Shown here: one piece after another, positions 29,959 to 40,710 of the stretch
Layout: the number at the start of each line of letters is the position of its first letter
How positions within the stretch are numbered: position 1 is the stretch's first letter
DNA from: Mesostigma viride
Lineage: Eukaryota; Streptophyta; Mesostigmatophyceae; Mesostigmatales; Mesostigmataceae
Length of the DNA stretch: 64,000 nucleotides
Reading direction: 5' to 3'
NCBI GenBank assembly: GCA_009746045.1
Contig: RPFO01000156.1
Span: 1,987,345 to 2,051,344, forward strand
Notes under the pieces: model-generated
Told to the model about the DNA's origin: nothing
Database searches by the model: none
The model's input: only the letters and a program-made list of their open reading frames with translations
Translations under genes and position numbers: made by a program

Positions 29959-30392
29959 AATCGTGGTTCTCTGAACATAGTTTCTTTATAGTGAGATGGA
30001 AGGGTAGCCGCTATAGCTAGGTTATTGGGTTCACGTGACATACCTTTTGAGGCCGGTGCGGCCTGATCCGGATCAGTCGTGGCCAAAGCTTTGGCCAGTT
30101 TTTCTTGGCCAGGTGGCAGGAGCTACGTTGAGATATAAACCTGCCACTGTCTAGGTTTCTTGGCTCATGGCGTAGTGATTAACTAGATCTAGATTCCTTC
30201 TCTCACGCAATATGTGACCTAATAGCCCCGGCAGCCTTACGTAAGCTGCCGGCAATTAGAACGCCACATTGCGTCATTTGTTCAGACGCAACATTTGCGT
30301 GGCGAAAAAATGCCGTCCGGGCCAAGGCCGCATGACACGCAAAAAAGGACAAAAACAAACCCACCTAGCTAAGGTCGGCCTCTTTTCTTTTC
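29959..30392 (+). repeat. A2 repeat of the PAT-like element
   Basis: Second copy of A1, lying between B1 and B2 as in split direct-repeat elements. Confidence 0.95.
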
Positions 30393-30417
30393 CCGCCCAC
30401 CCTCCCTGCGTGTTTGG

Positions 30418-30521
30418 GGGTAAGGCTAGCCTTTGCCAAGCAATAAGTGTTCCCATTGTATGTGCTCCACTCATTGTTTTAATAAAGAGTCTGGTTACCC
30501 TGGAGTTCCACGGTTAATAGA
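30418..30521 (+). repeat. B2 repeat of the PAT-like element
   Basis: Repeats B1 apart from an internal deletion after TGTTCCCAT. It ends at the boundary with the palindrome arm (AATAGA|AGTTTCC). Confidence 0.9.
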
Positions 30522-32982
30522 AGTTTCCTTAAGATCTGCATGCCAACATGCATGTATGTACCTTGTATGGCCGGTAGATAGTTTTCCCGTTCCTGACTCG
30601 CTTGCTCTTTAGACGCATGTGGCCACACTTGGAGCAAGAATCGTTTGCATGTTCTGCCAGCTCTGATTTCGGTACAGGTTCCCATATGGTCTCGTCATGT
30701 GCATTGAATGCACGCATGCCAAGTCGCTTGTTGCAGCGGCTTCGGGGAGATGACTTGCAACGCGGCTTTGAAAGACGGTGGGACGCGGTGGATGATCCCC
30801 ATGGAGTCCAGCAAATTGCTGAACAACATGAGGTTGCCATCCACCGCGTCCCTTTGAGTACGATTTTTGGTTTTCGACTGCAGAATTTGGTAGCAAAACT
30901 GAAGCACCGTCATGGTGGACCCTTCGCAAATAGGGTCATCTGCTAGGTTCCGCCACCTTCGACGGCCGTCTGCCGGTTCGTCATCGTCCCAATCATCATT
31001 GTACTCTACGTCCTCGTCACCGCCACCATCCCAATCAGCGTCAAAATCATTGCCGTGTCCAACGACATCAGGAACGTCGTCCACCAGCTCGCCATCGTGC
31101 ACTCCATCCTCCACTACTTGCTCGTCATGCACCCCCCCAGCAGCTGGCAAGTCTCCAACATTACTGCCATCCATTGCAGCCCCACCATCCATCGGGGGCA
31201 CCTCCGGATCCATTGAGGCGGCAGTTGAGTCGGGGAACCTCCTGGTCTCGAGCAAGAGCCATCGTGATGGCCATGTCTCCTGAAACTTCTAACACTGATA
31301 CCTGGCCAAAAAACATTACAGAACCGGCAGTATCTCCCATATTCAGTGTTCTCGCTTTGGCGGGCTGGATTCATATTCCCCTCCATATAAGAAAAGAAAT
31401 AATGCCGCCATTCATTTTGTTGCTACCGGCTGCGTACAATTAGGTACGCAGCCGGTAGCCATGCATACGATTGCTCGCCGACGCAAATTATTTAATATAA
31501 TTATCCCCTTCGAGAAATGATGACACAGCCGCATGTCAGGCGCGACGATTTTGCTCATTGGCACAGGCGCGCCGAATCACAGGCGCGGCGAAGCAAAGGC
31601 GAATTCGCCGCGCCTGCAATGCGCCGCGCCTGTGATTCGCCGCGCATGTGCCAACTGCTTGCGTGCGCACGCCTGCCATTGGTTCAATTCGAATTCCAGG
31701 TCGCTTGTGCGTTCGCGCGTGAAGGTTCCGCTTGTCATCGACTTGGATATATTGCGCGCCGTTGAACGATGGCGTGACCTCCCTTCGCACATTTTCCTCG
31801 TGCGTCTGTAGTTGCGACCGCAGTGTACGTGCAGACGATCATACGATATACCAGTAAAATGGGGGAAGTTGTGGTGTTAGGCGCAGGGGTAGAAACGGTG
31901 ACCAACCAGCCGATGAAAACGCAGGTCAACTGGGTGGACAAGGCGACAGGCAAATCCGTTGTGCACACTCTCACGATGTATCCTGCATCACTGCGGGAAG
32001 ATCCAGGCCATTTGGCCGAGATGATCCATGGCGCCTTCGGTGCAGCAATGCCATCACGGTCGGATCCTGCCTCTGCCCTTCTGCTTTCATTTGTAGATTC
32101 CGATGGGGCGACATCAAATGCCCGTGCTGCCGACCTGGCCCGGAATCATTCTGAGTCTATCCCCTCCTATCTCACCGTGAAGTCGCCCCCTTCCTTCTCC
32201 ACTATCCGCTCCTATCTCACCGTGAAGTCGCCCCCTTCCTTCTCCACTTATGATTCGCCTCTTGGCGGGCAAGGGTCTTTTTCTCGCTCCGTGGAGAAAA
32301 CCAGCAGCAGTGTCAAGCGACAACGAGATGTTTCCGCGAGCTCCTTTCTTCGTGGCGTCTGTAACAACAGACTTGTCTGCAACAAGAAGGGCATCATTCT
32401 GAGCTGGAAGAAACAGCCCGCTCGCGTCCAAGAAAAGATCCGGGGGAAACTGCGCGACCACATGGATGTCTTTCCAGATACCTGGGATTGGGCGACAATC
32501 GAGGATGCCCTGAAAGAACATGTGAAATACCGCGTTAAGTCTTCTGTCAAAGTAGCCCGCGAAATGAGGGCCGGCGGTGGAAAGAAGGCTGCTGGTGGGA
32601 AGGGCCACAGAAAGCGCAACCGCAACCACATCAGCGTCGACAGCGAGAGTGGTGAGGGGGGAAGCGGAAGTGACAGCGCCAGTGACAGCGCCAGTGACAG
32701 CGACGACAGTGACAGTGATAGTGGCAGCAAGGAAAGCTGCAAGGACAACGACCACAGCAACAGCGACGACAGTGACGATGGCTCCAAGAAGAAGAAGAAG
32801 TGCCTCCAACAAGATGATGACAAGGCTAAAGTCCCCGAAGCGCACAAGCATGCTACTCTAATCAAGAAGCTTGCAGCCGCCGACAAGGCTGCCCTCGAGG
32901 AAAAGCGAGAGTTAGCCAAAACTGCTCGCGAGACGAAGAAGGTGGAAGCCCAGCTGAAACAACACGAGTCTGGAAGGGGCAA
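30522..32982. repeat. left arm of inverted duplication 1 (2461 bp)
   Basis: Reverse complement of 36130-38590 with about 99% identity by eye (coordinates sum to 69112). With the 88-bp outer block at 24966 it copies the 5' part of the tnp2 transposase gene including part of its first intron, the divergent promoter, and most of the partner gene. Differences include a G-run one base shorter at about 31231. Confidence 0.97.
30562..31387 (-). pseudogene. inverted copy of tnp2 transposase exon 1
   Basis: Mirror of 37725-38550, from MEGNMNPARQSENTEYGRYC down to the exon-intron border. It differs by a one-base loss in a G-run after the SCSRPGGS segment, which throws the acidic region out of frame. 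It has no downstream transposase exons, so it cannot make an enzyme. It could still be transcribed from the copied promoter. Confidence 0.85.
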
Positions 32983-33028
32983 CACTCTATGCTCCAACTT
33001 GGGTAATTCCAGGGGAAAAAGAGGGTAA
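31859..33028 (+). pseudogene. inverted copy of the Ser/Asp-rich partner gene, 3' end replaced
   Basis: Mirror of 36093-37252, starting at ATG 31859 (MGEVVVLGAGVETVTNQP). It is identical in domains to the right-hand copy up to HESGRG at 32980, where the arm ends. The last 15 codons are then read from unrelated CACTC/GGGTAA repeat DNA (NTLCSNLGNSRGKRG). The intron and the basic C-terminal exon of the partner are lost. The frame is otherwise open and could still give a nearly full-length protein without the basic tail. Confidence 0.75.
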
Positions 33029-33480
33029 ACATGGGCAAATATTACCCTTGAAGGTAAAATATTACCCTGGTTTTTCCCCTCTTTTTACCCTGGGTAAAAA
33101 AAGGGGAATGTTTTTTTACCCGCTTTTTGCCATGTTTTCCCCTTTTTACCCCCCAAAAAGGGGTAAAATGCCGTGAATAATCGGGTAAAAATTATTACCC
33201 CCTAATTCCCCTATTTTTACCCATACTTTCCCTAGTGTATTCGAGGTTTCCAGATGGGGTAATGTTGGGGTAAATGTGGGGTAAATGTGGGGTAAATGTG
33301 GGGTAAATATGGGGTAAGGACGCTTTAGCCTAGTTACCCCCTAATTCCCCTATTTTTACCCATACTTTCCCTAGTGTATTCTAGGCTCCGGATGGGGTAA
33401 TGTTGGGGTAAATGTGGGGTAAATATGGGGTAAGGACGCTTTAGCCTAGCTTTACTCTAGTTTTACCAAATTTGCTCACA
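32983..33480. repeat. GGGTAA/TTACCC-rich segment with a CACTC end
   Basis: Begins CACTCTATGCTCCAACTTGG exactly at the arm break and resembles the left end of the MITE at 24308. It then carries dense GGGTAA-type motifs in both orientations and a tandem duplication of about 135 bp (33203-33460, marked by CCCTAATTCCCCTATTTTTACC). No matching right terminus was found, so this is probably a truncated family member. Confidence 0.7.
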
Positions 33481-34009
33481 TGAATATTCATTTTTGAAAT
33501 TGATTTGCAATTATAATATCCATTTTAACATTAAACAAGAAACACATTCATGAGTGGACAACCATGTTGGTTGTTTCACATATATGGCCAAGCATGGACG
33601 CACAACCCTTCAACGTTTTGACTATGTATGCCATAAAGCGCGAACTCTAGTATGAACTACTGTATTAGGCAACAAATGCCCCGAAAGTCGATTTGCCGTC
33701 TTCAAGCACTTGGTCTGGACGTATGCATCAATCTCTAGAAAGGCGTCAAACGCCACTAGTCGCTGCCCTTGATGAGCATGTGGCCCAATGCCAACCTTGG
33801 AGATCAATGTTAATTCTGCAAGCACACAAAGGTTCATGCCGCATGCACAAAAAACATCCGATATCGAAACAAAGTTAATTAACATCCATACATCCAAGTC
33901 ATTCATATGGGCACGTCTCCATCTAAGCATTCATACATTACAAAAAGTCAAATTGCTAAAGATGATTGCAACCACCGACCAATATCTATCATGCACCCCC
34001 CTACTTTGT
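33481..34009. other. no gene recognised
   Basis: AT-rich sequence between the GGGTAA segment and the satellite array. Confidence 0.5.
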
Positions 34010-35740
34010 TTTCGGTGTAAATAACTTATTCCAAGGTGACAAGGTAGCCATATTATATAAAGCACGAGGGAAACTAGCGTCCCATGGACCTATGGAATGG
34101 GAGAGAGTATGCACACATGGACGTGAGCACACACGGTGAGCAACCAATACAAGGCACACCGCACACCATGCACCGCCTAATTGGTTTTCAGCGTACATAA
34201 CTTATTCCAAGGTGACAAGGTAGCCATATTATATAAAGCACGAGAGAAACTAGCGTCCCATGGACCTATGGAATGGGAGAGAGCATGCACACATGGACGT
34301 GGGCACACAAATGGTTGAGCAACCAATATAAGGCACACCGCACACCATGCACCGCCTAATTGGTTTTCAGCGTACATAACTTATTCCAAGGTAACAAGGT
34401 AGCCATATTATATAAAGCACGAGGGAAACTAGCGTCCCATGGACCTATGGAATGGGAGAGAGTATGCACACATGGACGTGAGCAAACACGTTGAGCAACC
34501 AATACAAGGCACACCGCACACCATGCACCGCCTAATTGGTTTTCAGCGTACATAACTTATTCCAAGGTAACAAGGTAGCCATATTATATAAAGCACGAGA
34601 GAAACTAGCGTCCCATGGACCTATGGAATGGGAGAGAGTATGCACACATGGACGTGAGCACACAAATGGTTGAGCAACCAATATAAGGCACACCGCACAC
34701 CATGCACCGCCTAATTGGTTTTCAGCGTACATAACTTATTCCAAGGTAACAAGGTAGCCATATTATATAAAGCACGAGAGAAACTAGCGTCCCATGGACC
34801 TATGGAATGGGAGAGAGTATGCACACATGGACGTGAGCACACAAATGGTTGAGCAACCAATACAAGGCACACCGCACACCATGCACCGCCCAATTGGTTT
34901 TCAGCGTACATAACTTATTCCAAGGTAACAAGGTAGCCATATTATATAAAGCACGAGAGAAACTAGCGTCCCATGGACCTATGGAATGGGAGAGAGTATG
35001 CACACATGGACGTGAGCACACACGTTGAGCAACCAATACAAGGCACACCGCACACCATGCACCGCCTAATTGGTTTTCAGGGTACATAACTTATTCCAAG
35101 GTAACAAGGTAGCCATATTATATAAAGCACGAGAGAAACTAGCGTCCCATGGACCTATGGAATGGGAGAGAGTATGCACACATGGACGTGAGCACACACG
35201 TTGAGCAACCAATACAAGGCACACCGCACACCATGCACCGCCTAATTGGTTTTCAGGGTACATAACTTATTCCAAGGTAACAAGGTAGCCATATTATATA
35301 AAGCACGAGAGAAACTAGCGTCCCATGGACCTATGGAATGGGAGAGAGTATGCACACATGGACGTGAGCACACAAATGGTTGAGCAACCAATACAAGGCA
35401 CACCGCACACCATGCACCGCCTAATTGGTTTTCCGCGTACATAACTTATTCCAAGGTAACAAGGTAGCCATATTATATAAAGCACGAGAGAAAATAGCGT
35501 CCCATGGACCTATGGAATGGGAGAGAGTATGCACACATGGACGTGAGCACACAAATGGTTGAGCAACCAATACAAGGCACACCGCACACCATGCACCGCC
35601 TAATTGGTTTTCAGCGTACATAACTTATTCCAAGGTAACAAGGTAGCCATATTATATAAAGCACGAGAGAAACTAGCGTCCCATGGACCTATGGAATGGG
35701 AGAGAGTATGCAAACATGGGCGTGAGCACACACATGGAAA
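34010..35740. repeat. 176-179-bp satellite array, about 10 copies
   Basis: Units begin TTTTCRGSGTACATAACTTA at about 34010, 34186, 34365, 34541, 34720, 34899, 35075, 35251, 35430 and 35609. Period is 176 or 179 bp, set by CACACGTTGAGC versus CACAAATGGTTGAGC. Identity between copies is very high (about 97% or more), except for the first. Each unit holds ATATTATATAAAGCACG. A 65-aa frame repeated on the minus strand is a by-product of the unit length. Confidence 0.97.
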
Positions 35741-35742
35741 AA

Positions 35743-37252
35743 TTAATGTACCTCCTTGTCATCGTCGCTATCCCCCAGCCGATAGCCAGCCTTCTTCAGC
35801 TGACGCCTCCTTGATGCAGCGGCATTTGTCGCCCTCTTGCTCTTCCCGGCACCAGCAGGCATGTCGTCATTGAGGTCGCGGCTCAGCAATGGCCGCCCGC
35901 ACTCCTTGAGTGGAGCATTCTGCACGTATAAACAATAGCATTCCAACAAGAATGGACATATATAAGAAAAAGGCTGAAAGGAAGGGCGTGTTGCACGATA
36001 CAAGTGGAATAGTATAACACCATTACCATGCAAGCAAATATAAAATAGAAATGGTGAGAGTAGACTATTGGCATGCTTCAATGACCTTGTTGACAGTTCC
36101 TTGCCCCGGCATCTTGCTCGTTGGTGCCTTGCCCCTTCCAGACTCGTGTTGTTTCAGCTGGGCTTCCACCTTCTTCGTCTCGCGAGCAGCTTTGGCTAAC
36201 TCTCGCTTTTCCTCGAGGGCAGCCTTGTCGGCGGCTGCAAGCTTCTTGATTAGAGCAGCATGCTTGTGCGCTTCGGGGACTTTAGCCTTGTCATCATCTT
36301 GTTGGAGGCACTTCTTCTTCTTCTTGGAGCCATAGTCACTGTCGTCGCTGTTGCTGTGGTCGTTGTCCTTGCAGCTTTCCTTGCTGCCACTATCACTGTC
36401 ACTGTCGTCGCTGTCACTGGCGCTGTCACTGGCGCTGTCACTTCCGCTTCCCCCCTCACCACTCTCGCTGTCGACGCTGATGTGGTTGCGGTTGCGCTTT
36501 CTGTGGCCCTTCCCACCAGCGGCCTTCTTTCCACCGCCGGCCCTCACTTCGCGGGCTACTTTGACAGAAGACTTAACGCGGTATTTCACATGTTCTTTCA
36601 GGGCATCCTCGATTGTCGCCCAATCCCAGGTATCTGGAAAGACATCCATGTGGTCGCGCAGTTTCCCCCGGATCTTTTCTTGGACGCGAGCGGGCTGTTT
36701 CTTCCAGCTCAGAATGATGCCCTTCTTGTTGCAGACAAGTCTGTTGTTACAGACGCCACGAAGAAAGGAGCTCGCGGAAACATCTCGTTGTCGCTTGACA
36801 CTGCTGCTGGTTTTCTCCACGGAGCGAGAAAAAGACCCTTGCCCGCCAAGAGGCGAATCATAAGTGGAGAAGGAAGGGGGCGACTTCACGGTGAGATAGG
36901 AGCGGATAGTGGAGAAGGAAGGGGGCGACTTCACGGTGAGATAGGAGGGGATAGACTCAGAATGATTCCGGGCCAGGTCGGCAGCACGGGCATTTGATGT
37001 CGCCCCATCGGAATCTACAAATGAAAGCAGAAGGGCAGAGGCAGGATCCGACCGTGATGGCATTGCTGCACCGAAGGCGCCATGGATCATCCCGGCCAAA
37101 TGGCCTGGATCTTCCCGCAGTGATGCAGGATACATCGTGAGAGTGTGCACAACGGATTTGCCTGTCGCCTTGTCCACCCAGTTGACCTGCGTTTTCATCG
37201 GCTGGTTGGTCACCGTTTCTACCCCTGCGCCTAACACCACAACTTCCCCCAT
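35743..37252 (-). CDS. Ser/Asp-rich basic partner protein of the tnp2 transposon (two exons)
   Basis: Transcribed divergently from the transposase. I start at ATG 37252 (MGEVVVLGAGVETVTNQP); the frame is open further upstream only without an ATG. An N-terminal globular part (~1-90) is followed by a repeat-containing linker (two SYLTVKSPPSFST units) and a conserved block (LSWKKQPARVQEKIRGKLRD, WDWATIEDALKEHVKYRV). A Lys-rich and Ser/Asp-rich region (~245-320) and a Lys/Glu/Ala helix come next. Exon 1 can end at AAG|GTCATT (~36093). An acceptor GTGCAG at ~35919 then joins NAPLKECGRPLLSRDLND and a basic tail (ASRRRQLKKAGYRL) ending at 35743. CACTA elements usually encode a second DNA-binding protein beside the transposase; this is probably its analogue, by position only. 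Confidence 0.65.
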
Positions 37253-38681
37253 TTTACTGGTATATCGTATGATCGTCTGCACGTACACTGCGGTCGCAAC
37301 TACAGACGCACGAGGAAAATGTGCGAAGGGAGGTCACGCCATCGTTCAACGGCGCGCAATATATCCAAGTCGATGACAAGCGGAACCTTCACGCGCGAAC
37401 GCACAAGCGACCTGGAATTCGAATTGGACCAATGGCAGGCGTGCGCACGCAAGCAGTTGGCACATGCGCGGCGAATCACAGGCGCGGCGCATTGCAGGCG
37501 CGGCGAATTCGCCTTTGCTTCGCCGCGCCTGTGATTCGGCGCGCCTGTGCCAATGAGCAAAATCGTCGCGCCTGACATGCGGCTGTGTCATCATTTCTCG
37601 AAGGGGATAATTATATTAAATAATTTGCGTCGGCGAGCAATCGTATGCATGGCTACCGGCTGCGTACCTAATTGTACGCAGCCGGTAGCAACAAAATGAA
37701 TGGCGGCATTATTTCTTTTCTTATATGGAGGGGAATATGAATCCAGCCCGCCAAAGCGAGAACACTGAATATGGGAGATACTGCCGGTTCTGTAATGTTT
37801 TTTGGCCAGGTATCAGTGTTAGAAGTTTCAGGAGACATGGCCATCACGATGGCTCTTGCTCGAGACCAGGAGGTTCCCCCGACTCAACTGCCGCCTCAAT
37901 GGATCCGGAGGTGCCCCCGATGGATGGTGGGGCTGCAATGGATGGCAGTAATGTTGGAGACTTGCCAGCTGCTGGGGGGGTGCATGACGAGCAAGTAGTG
38001 GAGGATGGAGTGCACGATGGCGAGCTGGTGGACGACGTTCCTGATGTCGTTGGACACGGCAATGATTTTGACGCTGATTGGGATGGTGGCGGTGACGAGG
38101 ACGTAGAGTACAATGATGATTGGGACGATGACGAACCGGCAGACGGCCGTCGAAGGTGGCGGAACCTAGCAGATGACCCTATTTGCGAAGGGTCCACCAT
38201 GACGGTGCTTCAGTTTTGCCACCAAATTCTGCAGTCGAAAACCAAAAATCGTACTCAAAGGGACGCGGTGGATGGCAACCTCATGTTGTTCAGCAATTTG
38301 CTGGACTCCATGGGGATCATCCACCGCGTCCCACCGTCTTTCAAAGCCGCGTTGCAAGTCATCTCCCCGAAGCCGCTGCAACAAGCGACTTGGCATGCGT
38401 GCATTCAATGCACATGACGAGACCATATGGGAACCTGTACCGAAATCAGAGCTGGCAGAACATGCAAACGATTCTTGCTCCAAGTGTGGCCACATGCGTC
38501 TAAAGAGCAAGCGAGTCAGGAACGGGAAAACTATCTACCGGCCATACAAGGTACATACATGCATGTTGGCATGCAGATCTTAAGGAAACTGTAAAGGAAA
38601 CAGAGAGGAAAAAACAAAAAAATTCCCCCTCGCGGGGGGCCTGGAAAACGGCAAAGGCAAAGCGGAGCCCGCCGCCTTTTT
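36130..38681. repeat. right arm of inverted duplication 1
   Basis: Reverse complement of 30522-32982 plus 24966-25053. This is the original side, because the two genes continue beyond the arm here (partner gene to 35743, transposase to 40587), whereas the left copies are cut at the arm ends. Confidence 0.97.
37253..37724. promoter_or_regulatory. divergent promoter region with two strong hairpins
   Basis: The 470 bp between the start codons of the two divergent genes. It contains a 33-bp-arm hairpin (37457-37489 / 37521-37553, TTGGCACA..TGTGCCAA, built of GCGCGGCGAATCACAGG units) and a perfect 16-bp-arm hairpin (37652-37689, GCTACCGGCTGCGTAC / GTACGCAGCCGGTAGC with loop CTAATT). Both are copied at about 31559-31655 and 31423-31460. 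The promoter role is inferred from position. Confidence 0.6.
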
Positions 38682-40587
38682 AGGTCTTTGGAGCCGTTTG
38701 GGTGTGAGCTGTCCAGGTTGTGTAAACTCCTTACCATTTCTTACTAACTTGACTGTTCTTCTTTACGTGCCATATGGTTGTTTTGTACGCTTCGTAGGTG
38801 TGGTATTATTTCGGCATCGAGAACTGCATCTTGTCAGCCTACAAGGATCCCGAGTTCGTCGACGGCGTGACCAGCCCGTTGGCCCGACCACAGGAGGCAT
38901 TCCATGGAAGCGCGTTGGCAGGTCTAGTAGATCACAAGTTCAATGGCATAGCGTCTAGTCCCCACGGCGAGGCCATAGAGTGAAGTGCGGATGGCGGGCA
39001 GGTGTTTTCAACCTGTTCGTATTCTACTCTGTTCGGCTTCTTGAGGATGGGTAATCTGCCGCTTCACTTGCGCAGCTTGAAGAAGTTTACGCACTTGCTT
39101 TTTGTGATGATACCAGGTCCCCACGAGCCAAAGACATTCCAACCATACATGCGAGTTGTAACTGAGGATATGAACCGTCTTTCTGAGCAAGGTGTTGGTG
39201 TGTCACACTTGGCTCCTGGTGTCCCACCGAGGAAGCCCTCCTTGAGTTTCTTGCATGGTGACCGACCCGCGGTATGCAAGCTTTGCCTTTTTATGGGAAC
39301 GGCAGGCGAGCGTGCTTGCGAGTGTTGTCTCTCGAAGGGGGTCTATGTTAACGGCACGATGAGATTCCCGGGCTATGATGTGGGCTCAGCTGCGTTTGCA
39401 TATGATGCAGTTCAAGTGGATGACGACTTGTACACGGAGCTGTGTGAAGCTGTAGATACTGGGGGTCTACAAGCTGAAGCAGCCGGGGTGCACGGTCATC
39501 CTGCGATCGCTGACATGGTTGGCTTCACTTTTCCTTGGAGCATCATCCCAGGGTTGGCCCATCGTCTTTTGCGTGGAGTGGTTAGAAACCTGCTTCAATT
39601 GTTGTTTGAGACGACGACGCGCGGCGTGGAGCCATGGAGGCATGCCTTGACGTCCGATCAGAAAAAGGCCATCTCAAGACGTTGCAACATGGATATGCCG
39701 GAGAAGGCTGGGCGACCCTACACGGATGTAGTGCGTCATTGGGCATCTTGGACCATGGAGGAAACACTGCAGTTCGTTGAGACATATATTCTGATTTGGT
39801 TTTTGAGACATATAGTTTGTATGTCTTTCATGGTGATGTCCTTTCACCTGTGGCTCGGGATTTGTGGCGCTTCCTGCGCATTTTCGCTGTGCACTTTTTG
39901 CACGGTGCAGATGCTAGGGATCCACATTCGCTTGATGATGTGGAGCGTGCTTGTCTCCGGTATGCTAAGTTAGCGCATCGTGAGGGCCCCGTGTGGATGT
40001 TGACGTATAATTTGCACAGCGTAGTCTGTCACGCAGCACGACACGAGCGTATGGTTGGGAGTCTAGCTTTGCAAAGCGAGTTTTATGTGGAGCGGGCGAT
40101 CGGGGTCATGAAGGCTGTCACCAGGGCGAGGGTCTCTAATGCCCCTGAGGCCACGCTTGTGAATCATTGGCTTCTCGTTAGGCAGTTGGATGCCCTAGTG
40201 GAAACGGGGGCTGTCACACCCTTGCCGCACGTTGCGCATGAATCTACAAGAGGCTCTTTCATGGACGATGCTGATGGTGATGTGTACTTCCTCTAAGAGG
40301 GTCATCCAGTGTCTTTTGTGCAGGCGCGGGCGCACCCATGGCGGGAAGAGCACGATGCTATTTATGCCTGCTTGCAGTTGAACCATGCCCAGCATGCAGT
40401 CACCTTGGACTTTCGTGTTGTTGGTTGTGTTGTGGCCCACGAGTTCAAAGTTGCGTACGTGAACAGGAACACGTTTCACAGCAAGAGAAACTACAGGCCA
40501 CAGACACATGTCATGTACCATGCTAGCATTGACTATGAAGGTGGGGATGGCAATGCTGGTATTTTTTTTGCTGCGGTAGTTAGATAG
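37725..40587 (+). pseudogene. tnp2-family (CACTA-type) transposase, several lesions
   Basis: Starts MEGNMNPARQ. N-terminal zinc-like motif CRFCNVFW..HGHHDGSC, an acidic linker, then a Cys pair region (DSCSKCGHMRLKSK). A frame change is needed near 38410. The intron 38551-38797 (AAG|GTACAT..GTAG|GTG) joins YRPYK to VWYYFGIENCILSAY in phase 0. Next come ADGGQVFSTCSYSTLFGF with the probable first catalytic Asp, the hallmark IPGPHEPKTFQPYM, and HGDRPAVCKLCLFMGTAGERACECC. The C-terminal part holds LTYNLHSVVCHAARHERMVG, SEFYVERAIGVMK and the closing SKRNYRPQTHVMYHASID. Lesions: TGA at 38981, a 26-bp duplication with frameshift at about 39788-39813, and TAA at 40294. The copy is therefore inactive as read. 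Confidence 0.88.
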
Positions 40588-40710
40588 AGAGACGTCGGTA
40601 GACGTTGGTGGAACTCAGTGTGAGGCTGTGATATGCAGTAGCGCCAGGGATCGCGCGTTCCTTGTCATTATTCACTCCATGAGTGGGCACACATTATATG
40701 TCGTGACACA

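Larger units (their letters stand above)
25054..30521 (+). mobile_element. complete PAT-like (DIRS order) tyrosine-recombinase retrotransposon
   Basis: The split direct-repeat structure is clear: A1 25054-25487, ORFs, B1 29824-29958, A2 29959-30392, B2 30418-30521. A1 and A2 are 434 bp and nearly identical. B2 repeats B1 with a 30-odd-bp deletion. Coding capacity is an ORF1 protein and an RT-RNase H-tyrosine recombinase polyprotein. No target duplication is seen: comparison with the other palindrome arm shows a clean insertion losing about one base, as expected for recombinase-mediated integration. Confidence 0.93.

Noticed and set aside
33000..33470. GGGTAA/TTACCC runs as interstitial telomere repeats
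   Set aside because: Units are irregular and occur in both orientations within a MITE-like family, unlike a TTTAGGG or TTTTAGGG telomere tract.
34001..35621. A 65-66-aa minus-strand frame repeated in every satellite unit
   Set aside because: It recurs only because the unit is conserved, runs across unit borders, and has no promoter or domain. Not a gene family.
40671..40690. CACTCCATGAGTG as abutting ends of the two neighbouring transposons
   Set aside because: The orientation is wrong for a right end followed by a left end, and no matching partner termini were found.
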